NCBI GenBank assembly: GCA_937125395.1
Contig: CAKZLI010000028.1
Span: 1-64,000 of the forward strand
Source: an uncultured Glaciecola sp.
GTDB taxonomy: Bacteria; Pseudomonadota; Gammaproteobacteria; Enterobacterales; Alteromonadaceae
Length of the DNA stretch: 64,000 bases
Reading direction: 5' to 3'
The notes under the pieces were generated by a model. The model saw only the letters and a program-made list of their open reading frames with translations. It ran no database searches and was not told where the DNA came from. Each line of letters begins with the position of its first letter. The first letter of the stretch is position 1. The position numbers and the translations under genes were made by a program. Below are positions 35,576 to 45,096 of this stretch, in pieces.

Positions 35576-37347
35576 AAAAATCGTCATCTACATGGTTAAT
35601 GTATGGCATCGCAATATGTTTCCCCATCATATTCTTTTTATTATTAGAAATGGCATTACGCTTGGCTGATTATGGCCAGGATTATCCGCTGTTTATTGAC
35701 AACCCATCTCATCCACAATACCAATTACCCCGTCCTGACATCATCAAACGTTATTTTGCCAAAGGTACGGCTGTACCGCCTGTGAGCATGGAGGCCAATT
35801 TTTTACTTAAAGACAAACCTGATAATGGTTTTCGCTTATTTGTTCAAGGTGGTTCAACAGCTGCTGGCTACCCGTATGGTTTAGGGGCATCGTTGGCTGG
35901 TATGCTTGATAGCAGAGTGCGCGCATCCAAACCTGGGCACTATGTCGAAGTGGTCAATACTGCAATGTCTGCAGTGAATTCCTATACTTTATTAGATTTT
36001 GCTGATGAAATTATTGACCAGCAACCTGATGCGATTTTAATTTATGCTGGGCATAATGAGTTTTTAGGGATATTGGGGGTTGGCTCTAATTTTGTGGTGG
36101 CTGGCTCGAGCACTGCTACTCGCTGGTTGTTGCGGCTGCGTCAGTCGCGGGTGTTTCAATTGATACAACATACCATTGCCCCGTTAAGTGCCAATACAAG
36201 TCAAAGCACCACAAGTATTATCGAGAGCAACAAGGTCAACAAAACTGTGGCAAATCAATCAAGTCGCACTCTTATGTCAAAGGTGGCTAAGCATAAACAC
36301 ATTACCACAGATTCTGAGTTATTTGCGGCTGGCATAGCCCAATTTAGACTTAATATGCAAGCACTACTGCGTCGCTATGGTGATGCAAATATTCCAGTAT
36401 TACTGTCTACTATTGCCAGTAATGAGCAAGACCATCCTCCTTTTGCAAGTCACCCTACACCAGTTGCGCTAACAACACAGCTTAACGTTCTGCAAGCTCA
36501 AACCAATCCCAAGCAAGCTAAATTACTGCTAGACCAACTGGTGTACGCGGCTTCATCATTGGCATTGCCAAGTGCTGATGTGCATTTTAAGTTAGGCCAA
36601 TATTGCGCTGCACGTAAGCTTAGCGCATGTGCCCAAAGCCAATTTTCATTAGCCACCGAACATGATTTATTACGCTTTCGCGCGCCTGTAGCGATCAATG
36701 AGGTTATTCGTGCACTAGCGGCAGAGTTTAGCCATGTGAAGCTTGTGGATGCTCAAACCGCACTGAGACAACGCAGTCCAAATCAATTAATTGGGCGCAA
36801 CGTGATGTTAGAACATTTACATCCGAACGTCAGTGGTTACTTTGTCATTGCCAATGCTTTTTATGAGCGTTTATGGCAACTTGGGTTATTAGCGGATACG
36901 AGTCAACGGCAAGTGTATGTCGATGCTAATACCGCTTGGCAACGCCGCCCTATTCTACCTAGTGAGGAATACAAAGGATTTGCGGATATATTGACCTTAA
37001 TGGCGGATTACCCGTTTACGGATTCGCCGCAACCGATTACCTTACCTACCCCGCATAATTGGGAAACGGCATTAGGTAAAGCGGCACACCTAAAACAAGT
37101 CAGTTGGATTGATATGATGCAGACCGCACTGAAGCGTTATAAAGAAGACAAAGATATCGATATGGTGATTAAAACGACGTTGATTCTAGCTGATGCACTG
37201 CCCCATGATGGATATATGAATTTACAGGCCGCTACTGTATTAGATAAACGCCAGCGTAATGTTGAGGCGCTATACTACTATCAACGGGCGCAACGCGCCG
37301 GTGGCATGGGTTTAGAAAAACACATTGCACGTTTATTGATCAACTGA
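35572..37347 (+). CDS. Membrane-anchored SGNH hydrolase with TPR tail (copy 2)
   Basis: This 591-residue paralog of the preceding gene has the same layout: membrane helix (YGIAICFPIIFFLLLEMALR), GGSTAAG (Ser95), GHNEFLG and LEHLHPN, then a TPR-like tail. The overlap ATGA with copy 1 indicates one operon and probably a heteromeric partnership. The tail is shorter than in copy 1 and ends shortly before an IS3 remnant. The sequence after the stop (about 37349-37480) stays open in another frame with protein-like composition (FIDQLTLAPANK), so a late frameshift is possible. Confidence 0.82.
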   Translation: MKKSSSTWLMYGIAICFPIIFFLLLEMALRLADYGQDYPLFIDNPSHPQYQLPRPDIIKRYFAKGTAVPPVSMEANFLLKDKPDNGFRLFVQGGSTAAGYPYGLGASLAGMLDSRVRASKPGHYVEVVNTAMSAVNSYTLLDFADEIIDQQPDAILIYAGHNEFLGILGVGSNFVVAGSSTATRWLLRLRQSRVFQLIQHTIAPLSANTSQSTTSIIESNKVNKTVANQSSRTLMSKVAKHKHITTDSELFAAGIAQFRLNMQALLRRYGDANIPVLLSTIASNEQDHPPFASHPTPVALTTQLNVLQAQTNPKQAKLLLDQLVYAASSLALPSADVHFKLGQYCAARKLSACAQSQFSLATEHDLLRFRAPVAINEVIRALAAEFSHVKLVDAQTALRQRSPNQLIGRNVMLEHLHPNVSGYFVIANAFYERLWQLGLLADTSQRQVYVDANTAWQRRPILPSEEYKGFADILTLMADYPFTDSPQPITLPTPHNWETALGKAAHLKQVSWIDMMQTALKRYKEDKDIDMVIKTTLILADALPHDGYMNLQAATVLDKRQRNVEALYYYQRAQRAGGMGLEKHIARLLIN

Positions 37348-37439
37348 CATTAGCACCGGCGAATAAGTTACCGAATACACAAATCGAAATCGACATTCCG
37401 ATTTTAAAGTCTTTGCCGACAGGCGTAACCACGGATAAA

Positions 37440-37586
37440 TTAAATACCACCGAACTTTGCACGCCATTTATAAAATTGAGCGCTGCTCATGCCATGCTCA
37501 CAACACAAGTCTGAGACTGACATGCCAGCTTCATTTTGTTTGATCATTGCCATTATCTGGCTGTCACTGAATTTTGATTTACGCAT
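37440..37586 (-). pseudogene. IS3-family transposase OrfA remnant
   Basis: A 48-codon minus-strand frame starts MRKSKFSDSQIMAMIKQNEA, continues with CCEHGMSSAQFYKWRAKFGG and then stops. This is the N-terminal helix-turn-helix of IS3-type OrfA proteins (normally about 90-100 residues). The leucine-zipper half, OrfB and recognisable terminal inverted repeats are missing, so it is a decayed insertion. An AGGAG stands upstream of the ATG, as in intact elements. Confidence 0.8.
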
Positions 37587-37710
37587 TAGAAAACTCCTTC
37601 GTTTTATTTTATTGGAATTTTCTACTAATAACTACTTTGGTTTAACGCGGGAATTACATAACGACCCCCTTCCCCATAATCCCTCATACATTCACCCAAC
37701 AGCAAGGCAT

Positions 37711-37747
37711 AAAAAAACCGCTCACATGCTTGACACATGGAGCGGCT
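37711..37747 (-). terminator. Terminator of pullulanase gene
   Basis: On the minus strand CCGCTC / GAGCGG closes a stem with an inner CATG pairing and is followed by TTTTTTT, about 60 bases after the pullulanase stop. Confidence 0.75.
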
Positions 37748-37760
37748 TGACTACTAATTA

Positions 37761-37790
37761 GAAAGGTTAATATAGTGACATTAACCTTTC
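37761..37790. repeat. Perfect 11-bp inverted repeat downstream of pullulanase
   Basis: GAAAGGTTAAT and ATTAACCTTTC flank an 8-base loop, just beyond the pullulanase stop. It may add to transcript 3'-end stability or termination. Confidence 0.6.
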
Positions 37791-37804
37791 TTTACACACA
37801 CAAA

Positions 37805-40800
37805 TTAGTTTTGTGTCACTGTCACCGTTGGTGAAAGTGGATTTGGACCACGTACCGTAAAGGTATATGAACCGGTCGCAGGCGCATCAAACACTAAGTT
37901 ATCATTGCTACCTTGAAGCATCATTAATGGTGCACCTAATGTAATGGTTTTATTATCACCATCAACAGCACCGATATTAATATCTGCCCAATCAGCATCA
38001 GCTACCTTGAACTCAACATTACCTTCGGTTACGTCTAGCGTTAAGCTGTATTCACCTTGAGAATAGGTAAACACATCTGTCGCACCCCAACCATTCATGC
38101 CACCACGTAAATATACTGGAGTCGCACCAAAGAACTGAGACTTAAAGACACCAATTGTGTTGGTCATGCCTGACGTATCAAAGATGAACGCGTACTCTTC
38201 GGCGTCTGTTATTGCTAGACGGAAGTTTTCACCGCCACCAGCGCTAGTTTCTAACACATCACCGGGAGTCATATTACGTGCTTCATCAGTATCTTCTGGC
38301 GCACCAATATTAATGTCAGCCCAATCTGCATCTGCTACTTTAAATTCCATAGCATCAGCATTCAGATCGATATAAGCCGTGAAGACTTTATCACCGGAGT
38401 AAGTCATTGGATAAGTCGTACCCCAATCACCATTCACACCGCGAATATACACTTGAGTACCAAAGAATGGATTGTCTTTGCTAATTAATAGCGTTTGATT
38501 ATCCATATCTGCAGCATCAAAGATGAACTCATAAAGTGCGGTATCTGCAGGTGTAAATTGTAGGTTTTCACCCCCATCCAAGCTGTAAGTCACAGCCTCT
38601 GTTACTGCAGTTTGACCAGCTTGACCACCTAGATTAGGATTATCCCAATCGGCGTTAGCCACTTTAAAGTTATATTCAGTTCCTGCTTCTAACGTATAAG
38701 TCGCACGGTAGATACCGTCGCCTTCATAGTTAAACTCAGTGGCTGTGCCCCAGTCATTCATGCTTCCGCGTAAATAAACTGCTGTTGAACCGTAAGGAAC
38801 AACATCCGGCGCACCCGCTGTAGCGAACGCAGAAATACCCATGCCTTGCTCAGACCCTTGGGCTTTTACAAACACCGCAATAGTCTGTGCTGGAACAGTG
38901 AATAATCCATTACCCGCATCATCATCCACACCTTCAGCGAAACTTGCACCGCGAACGACGCTGTCGATTGAAGACGCTTGAGTAGCGTGTAATGCAAAAC
39001 CTGTTGCCGTATTAACACGAACAGATTGCTCATCGTAACTTGCGTTAACGACAACCATTAAGGCATCATTCATCGGATCGATATCAGTCATACCAGCACT
39101 ATCATCAATGCTCATCGCAATGACACCCGGTGCTTGAGTGCGACCGATGTTATGGAAGCCAACTCGCGCTAAGATATCTTCACCCGTCGTTAAACGGAAT
39201 AACGGAGAATCCGCACGAATAGAAAGCAACTCTTGGAACACTTCACCAGCAAACTCAACCTCAGACATACTTGCCGCACGCTCTGGAGAATAAGCAAATG
39301 AGCCGATGGTTTCCCATGCGCCTTGGTTATCCTGAGCTAACGGTAAGCCAACATTGAAGTTATTGCTTTGTTTAGTGAAATCAATTTTGTTGAACCAATC
39401 ACCTGCATCATAGGTATTGCGATCCATTGACTTAGAGCGTAATAAATCACCGCCCATTTGTAAGAATGGAATACCTTGCGCCATTAATGGCAAACCAAGA
39501 CCGATATTTTGTGCACGCACACGTTGTGCTAATGATAAATCACCAGGCAGTTCATAGTTGAACTTATCCCATAATGTTTCACCATCATGCTTTGACACAT
39601 AGTTAATGATATCAGCAGGATCTACCACATAACCACCTAACGAGCTAGTCGTCGACGTTACGCCGTTACTATCTTGTAAGATATAGTTATTTAATGTACC
39701 AGCAAGACCCGCTTTAATGCGGTCACCGGCATACATTTGATCGTTATCACCAAGACCATTAAAGAACGCACCACCACGAATGGCTTCACGGATACGATCA
39801 TTGAAAGTACCGATTTGTGAACCTGCAAGGTTGATTTGATCAGCTTGCGTCACACCACGATCTGGCGCTGTCCAGCCTTCACCATAAAAATACGTATCAC
39901 TATCAACCGCTTTTACCGCTGTCTCTAGTGCTAATACGACATCTTTAGAATGATGACCCATTAAGTCAAAACGGAATGCATCGTACTTGTATTCAGTAGC
40001 CCACATCACTAATGAATCTTCCATTAGCTTGGCCATCATACGATTACGATCTTCGGTATCATCACAACATGTGTTGCGTGTGATATTACCCACATCAACG
40101 GTATAACGATGATAATAACCAGGTACGACTTTATCCAGTACAGAATTATCATTCAGACCCGATGCATTGGTATGGTTATACACCACATCAATCGCCACAC
40201 GTAAGCCCATTTCATGTAATGCTTGTACCATAGAGCGCATTTCTAAAATACGTGCTACGCCATCAGGATCACTTGAATAGCTGCCCTCTGGTGCATTGAA
40301 ATGCTTAGGATCATAACCCCAGTTGAAATCATCAACATCACGCATCATTTGCGCTAGCTCTTGCGCCTTAGTCGGCTGTAAGAACGGGTCGTAGCTTTCA
40401 AACAAGTCTTTTAATACTGTTGTTGGTGACTCTTCATCACACACCGCAGCATCACGATTTAATAAACATAAATCAAAGACCGTATCAAACATATCGACAG
40501 TGCGCTCAGGGCGTTCTTCGATTGTTGCGATATCATTTACTGGTAATACGTGGAAATGGGTAATACCCGCATCCACTAGCTCCATTAAATGGTTAACCGG
40601 CGCGGTATCTTCTTCAGTGAAAGCAAGGTACTTACCACGATTTGCCGCTGAAGTAGACATATCTAACGCCGAGAAGTCACGTACATGACCTTCATAGATC
40701 ACGGCATCTTCTGGGTTAGTAATTGTTGGCGCAACCGAATCTTCCCAACCATCGGGTTTAAGATCCGCATCATTTAAATTAACAAACTGAGAGAAACGAC

Positions 40801-42121
40801 CGTTAACACCTAAACCAACCGAATACGGATCAGTTACGTCAAACGTTTGCACTTCACCCGATACAGGATGGAACACAGTCACACCAAAACGATAGAACAT
40901 GCGATCCATACCAGTACCAGTGTATGACCAGATACCCGTCATCGGATCTTCAATCATTGGATGCGTTGCTGCAAGGCGCTTATCAGCACCATAGACATTT
41001 AATACAACGTTTTGCGCCGTTGGTGCCCAGACATTAGAAGTGATCATATCACCGTCATAGCTTAGGCCAATCGTTGCTTCATCTGCATCCGCTTCACCAA
41101 GGGTATACAACGCATCAAGTGCATTGGCGATTTGAATACCGGTTGCAGCAACTAGTCTACCTTCGTCGTTATAACCACCTAAGACGGTTTGCGTCTTGAT
41201 AACGGTTTTAGCCGCATCAACATCCCACTCACCAGCAAACGCTGACATGCTCCCTAAATGTGGTGCATGAGCGATTTGTTCATCGGTTAAATCCACAGAC
41301 ATCAAATCTAGCGCCGTACCGTTAAGACCGTTTTCAAGCGATGCTTCGATACCTGCGTTAGCAGAGTAATGCAATTTAACCGACGTGACAACGTCAGGTG
41401 CATCCCACACTAAAGTATTCGCGTCTAACCAATGTGCCGCTAGGCCTTCAATTTGAACTGGACGCTCACCTAGTGATAACAGTGGGAAATCAAAGACAGT
41501 TGGCTCACCTGATAACGTAAAGTTAACACGTTGATACGTATCATCTTCTTGGTCTAGTGGAGCTTTAAAGTCAGCACCGCCCATTTCTTTACCCGCATCG
41601 TCAGTACCGATGTGAATAATGAAGTTATGACACGAACCAAACCCTTCTTTCAGGTTTAATAACCAGTACGCACCATAATTTGGATCGATACCGGTATGTA
41701 CTAAACCATTATCCCAAGACGCAGCCACTGAATCTGGCGCTAATGAGTCACATGCATCGTTATTCCATGTGTGCAAACGATAACCTTCATAAGCGCTGTC
41801 ACCAGGCTCATTGGTCGCATCCACTAAAGCACGGTTGTAGTAAACCACTGCTTGAGTTGCACTTGGAAAAACAGACGGAGTTGGTAATGACGGATCTGCG
41901 CCAATAACACAACTTTGATTATCCGCTGATGGAACTAATGGCGCGGCACAACTTAACGGTGGCGGTGCCACACAAGAAGTACCAGTAGCATCAGGGATCT
42001 GCGGTAAACTACAAGATACAATAGCGGTCCCAGACGATACGTCTGAACCACCACATCCTGCTAAACCTAGTGAAGTCAAAACTACAACGACCGCACCTAG
42101 TTTTTTGATTGAATTAAACAT
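37805..42121 (-). CDS. Pullulanase-type lipoprotein with three C-terminal repeat modules
   Basis: This large surface-type lipoprotein (1438 residues from ATG 42121; lipobox LAGC, Cys23) debranches alpha-1,6-linked glucans. After a Cys-rich linker come N-terminal pullulanase domains. The GH13 barrel has the signature NWGYDP (about 600-605), nucleophile Asp719 (FRFDLMG), acid/base Glu748 (YGEGW) and SKHDGETLWDK, with a pullulanase C-terminal region. The last ~320 residues are three repeats beginning VYLRGSMNDWG or similar and containing FKVADADW, probably starch-binding. A start at 42163 would overlap the TonB receptor by ATGA, but the chosen ATG gives a normal lipoprotein signal and has GGAG upstream. 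Confidence 0.92.
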   Translation of the reverse strand: MFNSIKKLGAVVVVLTSLGLAGCGGSDVSSGTAIVSCSLPQIPDATGTSCVAPPPLSCAAPLVPSADNQSCVIGADPSLPTPSVFPSATQAVVYYNRALVDATNEPGDSAYEGYRLHTWNNDACDSLAPDSVAASWDNGLVHTGIDPNYGAYWLLNLKEGFGSCHNFIIHIGTDDAGKEMGGADFKAPLDQEDDTYQRVNFTLSGEPTVFDFPLLSLGERPVQIEGLAAHWLDANTLVWDAPDVVTSVKLHYSANAGIEASLENGLNGTALDLMSVDLTDEQIAHAPHLGSMSAFAGEWDVDAAKTVIKTQTVLGGYNDEGRLVAATGIQIANALDALYTLGEADADEATIGLSYDGDMITSNVWAPTAQNVVLNVYGADKRLAATHPMIEDPMTGIWSYTGTGMDRMFYRFGVTVFHPVSGEVQTFDVTDPYSVGLGVNGRFSQFVNLNDADLKPDGWEDSVAPTITNPEDAVIYEGHVRDFSALDMSTSAANRGKYLAFTEEDTAPVNHLMELVDAGITHFHVLPVNDIATIEERPERTVDMFDTVFDLCLLNRDAAVCDEESPTTVLKDLFESYDPFLQPTKAQELAQMMRDVDDFNWGYDPKHFNAPEGSYSSDPDGVARILEMRSMVQALHEMGLRVAIDVVYNHTNASGLNDNSVLDKVVPGYYHRYTVDVGNITRNTCCDDTEDRNRMMAKLMEDSLVMWATEYKYDAFRFDLMGHHSKDVVLALETAVKAVDSDTYFYGEGWTAPDRGVTQADQINLAGSQIGTFNDRIREAIRGGAFFNGLGDNDQMYAGDRIKAGLAGTLNNYILQDSNGVTSTTSSLGGYVVDPADIINYVSKHDGETLWDKFNYELPGDLSLAQRVRAQNIGLGLPLMAQGIPFLQMGGDLLRSKSMDRNTYDAGDWFNKIDFTKQSNNFNVGLPLAQDNQGAWETIGSFAYSPERAASMSEVEFAGEVFQELLSIRADSPLFRLTTGEDILARVGFHNIGRTQAPGVIAMSIDDSAGMTDIDPMNDALMVVVNASYDEQSVRVNTATGFALHATQASSIDSVVRGASFAEGVDDDAGNGLFTVPAQTIAVFVKAQGSEQGMGISAFATAGAPDVVPYGSTAVYLRGSMNDWGTATEFNYEGDGIYRATYTLEAGTEYNFKVANADWDNPNLGGQAGQTAVTEAVTYSLDGGENLQFTPADTALYEFIFDAADMDNQTLLISKDNPFFGTQVYIRGVNGDWGTTYPMTYSGDKVFTAYIDLNADAMEFKVADADWADINIGAPEDTDEARNMTPGDVLETSAGGGENFRLAITDAEEYAFIFDTSGMTNTIGVFKSQFFGATPVYLRGGMNGWGATDVFTYSQGEYSLTLDVTEGNVEFKVADADWADINIGAVDGDNKTITLGAPLMMLQGSNDNLVFDAPATGSYTFTVRGPNPLSPTVTVTQN

Positions 42122-42159
42122 AGGTTGTTGCTCCGATGTTATTAAACTAGTTAAAAATC

Positions 42160-45096
42160 TCATAACGAATACGTCATACCAAGGAAATACTGCGTTCCAA
42201 AGTATTGAATAGTGCCGGTTAACGATTCGTCACCAAAGTAACTTTTCGTTGGGGCATCTGTTACGTTATTCGCTTGAAATAACACGCTTAAATTATCATT
42301 AATGGCATATGAAGCTTGTAAATCAACAACGGTTTCACCGTCATAATTGACCGTTTGTTCATTAACACCGACTTGTTTAGACACAAACGGATTACGATAT
42401 CGAGTACTGACTCGACTCTCAAATCCTTCATATTCCCAAAACAATGTCACACTCGCTACTTGCTTTGATAATCCAGGTAAATCACCGGTATAGACCCCAT
42501 TACCTGTCGTACGTTGTATTTCTGATTCGGTATAAGAGTAACTTGCGTTCACACCTAAGCCTGACCAGATACCAGGTAACATGCTGTAGATTTCGGTATA
42601 TGCGATTTCAACACCACGTATATAACCCCCTTCAGAGTTATTTTGTGCCGTGGTATAAGTGCCGTTAATCGTTGGGATAGTTACGGTTATCGGGTCTGCA
42701 TTAGCATCTAGTTCTGCTAGTCCATCTTCATTGGTAACGGTAACCACCACTTCTGAAGGTACATCGAAACCATTGGCCGCAAAGTCATACGGACGGGTTG
42801 CTGTGGTATCAATAAAGGATTTAATATCTTTATAAAATAACGCTACAACAAAGGCACCATCGGTATCTTCAAAATAACGCTCATAAGATAAATCATATTG
42901 ATTGGCATAAAACGGACGTAAGAATGGCGAGTTGGTACTCGACCCATTAATCTCAGCAGTTGGGCTGGTTAATACAATATCGCCGGTATCTTCATCAATT
43001 GAACCAAAGACATCTGATACACGCACGTTAGCATTGGCAAATAAGCGATTGATCGGTGGACGACCCATGACTTTAGCCGCAGCAAAACGAATTTGGTCGT
43101 TGTCTGTGATTTTGAAGTTAAGGTTTAACGACGGTAAATAATCCGTATACGTATCACCGATAATCTTTGAAGCAAATTGATCATTGATGAGACCTGCTTC
43201 ATCAGTGATGTACTGTGCACCCTGTTCTGGATCACCTTGTACATCTTGTAATACTGTGGAAGATTGATTGGTATCAACCATACGCACACCAAAGTTACCA
43301 CTCACTGGAATATCGCCCAATTCGGTATCAATATTTGCCATCACATAGGCTGAAGTGACTTCTTCAAAGACTGAACCCGATTCAGTGACTGACCAAGCAG
43401 TGTTGGGACCTAAACCTGGCGTTGGACTGTTAATCACGCCTGGGTTAGCTGTACCCCATGATTGTACTGGTTGTGGGATACCTGATGGAAACCACGCATT
43501 CAAAGCTTTATCTAAATCAATCGATAGGTAACTAGGGAAATACGCAAAATCACCCTGCCAATTAACCACTTCGACCATATCTTGCGTTAAACGCAATGGC
43601 GGAGCAGAGTTTGGAAAACCAGAATCAGAGCCGTATTCAAATACTGAACGTTGGTTAGAGTAAGTTCTATCTGAATAACGGGCACCAAATTCAATAGATG
43701 ATACGTAATTATTATCTAACTCGTATTTAAAATCTAAACGAAAGGCTTCGATTTCATCTTCATTTTGAAATGGATAAATACCATATTTACTGACCATCAC
43801 GCGGTCAATATCGCTAAACGCTTCAGCTTGACTGAAACCAACATTAGGTAAATTTAACCCATTGTTGAGATAGCTAATCGATACATTCTGATCTAAGACA
43901 GGGTTGGCAACGGTGGCATCTTCTGCAACCAACGACCATAGCAAACCATTTCTAAAATTAGACTCCGCCGATGAATAAGATGCATCAAATGACATAAACC
44001 AGTTATCTGAAATATCCCACTCACCTTTTAAGCCATAACTAGCAACTTCATCAAAATCTTGATTGTCATCATTAACGATTTCAACTCGTGTTGAGCTTGT
44101 ATCGTTGCGGTAAAAAGTACCACCTATGACATTACCAGCAGGGTTAGTTGTTAAGTTTGCATAATCCGATTGGCTTGATTCTAATTTTACTCGATAACCA
44201 CGGGCAAATTCCTTTGAATCAAAGCGAGATAAGAACCCATCTGCTTTTAAACGGAAATTATCAGTTGGCGCCCATTCGATTGCCGCCATATAACCGTTTC
44301 GCGTTTCTTCACCACCTTTATGCTGGATCTCAAATCCTTCACTTGGGATAAAATCTGTACCGCTCAACAAGCCACCAGGCGCTAAACCAATGTATTGCGT
44401 AGCGACTGAAGGTTGGAATAAACGAGCATAACCGAGTGCAAGTCCAAGAGTATCGTCAGCAAACTTACCTTGGTAAGAAAAACTCAAGCGATTACCATAT
44501 TCTTCGGCATCAGATACTTCAGAAGCACGGTCATTAAACATACCACGAAGATTGGCACCAAAGGTGTGTTGTTTATCATTTGATAACGGACTTGCTGTTT
44601 CTAGCTCAACCGTACCTGCCACACCACCTTCAATCAATGATGCTTTAGGTGACTTATAAACCGCAGCAGAATTAATTAACTCTGAAGGGTATTGGTCAAA
44701 CTCGATAGAACGGTTACCTGATGTTGATACTTGCTCTCGACCATTTAAGGTTGAAAACACGAAATCGCCAGATAAACCACGAATGTTGATCTCAGCTGCT
44801 TGACCGCCAGTACGGACAGCTGAAATACCAGGTAGACGCGTTAATGCGTCTGCCATTGAAACATCTGGCAAACCACCTAAGTCATCTGCAGATAATTGTT
44901 CTGATACCGTGTCACCGAAACGTTTTTGATTTAAAGATTTAATTAAGCTAGTAGAAAAGCCTTTGACTTCAATTACTTCAACTTCATCTTTATTTGCTTG
45001 TGTTTCGTTGGTCTCTTGTGCATAAATTGGCATCGCCAATGTCATGCCACTTGCGACAAGTGCTGCGGTGATCAAACTGGGTCTGAATTTAGTCAT
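42160..45096 (-). CDS. TonB-dependent outer-membrane receptor (alpha-glucan uptake, inferred)
   Basis: The 978-residue receptor has a signal peptide (AALVASGMTLAMPIYA) and a TonB-box-like EVIEVKG. The plug domain contains LPDVSMADALTRLPGISAVR, and a large beta-barrel follows. It is of the TIGR01782 type common in Alteromonadales. The next gene in the operon is a surface pullulanase, so the likely ligand is a branched or linear maltodextrin; this is inference from context. It is the first gene of the pair and has a long AT-rich upstream region. Confidence 0.92.
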   Translation of the reverse strand: MTKFRPSLITAALVASGMTLAMPIYAQETNETQANKDEVEVIEVKGFSTSLIKSLNQKRFGDTVSEQLSADDLGGLPDVSMADALTRLPGISAVRTGGQAAEINIRGLSGDFVFSTLNGREQVSTSGNRSIEFDQYPSELINSAAVYKSPKASLIEGGVAGTVELETASPLSNDKQHTFGANLRGMFNDRASEVSDAEEYGNRLSFSYQGKFADDTLGLALGYARLFQPSVATQYIGLAPGGLLSGTDFIPSEGFEIQHKGGEETRNGYMAAIEWAPTDNFRLKADGFLSRFDSKEFARGYRVKLESSQSDYANLTTNPAGNVIGGTFYRNDTSSTRVEIVNDDNQDFDEVASYGLKGEWDISDNWFMSFDASYSSAESNFRNGLLWSLVAEDATVANPVLDQNVSISYLNNGLNLPNVGFSQAEAFSDIDRVMVSKYGIYPFQNEDEIEAFRLDFKYELDNNYVSSIEFGARYSDRTYSNQRSVFEYGSDSGFPNSAPPLRLTQDMVEVVNWQGDFAYFPSYLSIDLDKALNAWFPSGIPQPVQSWGTANPGVINSPTPGLGPNTAWSVTESGSVFEEVTSAYVMANIDTELGDIPVSGNFGVRMVDTNQSSTVLQDVQGDPEQGAQYITDEAGLINDQFASKIIGDTYTDYLPSLNLNFKITDNDQIRFAAAKVMGRPPINRLFANANVRVSDVFGSIDEDTGDIVLTSPTAEINGSSTNSPFLRPFYANQYDLSYERYFEDTDGAFVVALFYKDIKSFIDTTATRPYDFAANGFDVPSEVVVTVTNEDGLAELDANADPITVTIPTINGTYTTAQNNSEGGYIRGVEIAYTEIYSMLPGIWSGLGVNASYSYTESEIQRTTGNGVYTGDLPGLSKQVASVTLFWEYEGFESRVSTRYRNPFVSKQVGVNEQTVNYDGETVVDLQASYAINDNLSVLFQANNVTDAPTKSYFGDESLTGTIQYFGTQYFLGMTYSL

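Larger units (their letters stand above)
37348..37804. other. Intergenic region with IS remnant and hairpins
   Basis: Between the SGNH operon and the pullulanase gene lie an IS3 orfA fragment (listed separately) and two inverted repeats. One is the likely pullulanase terminator. No complete gene is present. Confidence 0.7.

Noticed and set aside
37489..37761. Plus-strand frame of 90 codons after the SGNH operon
   Set aside because: It is antisense to the IS3 orfA remnant and runs through a terminator.
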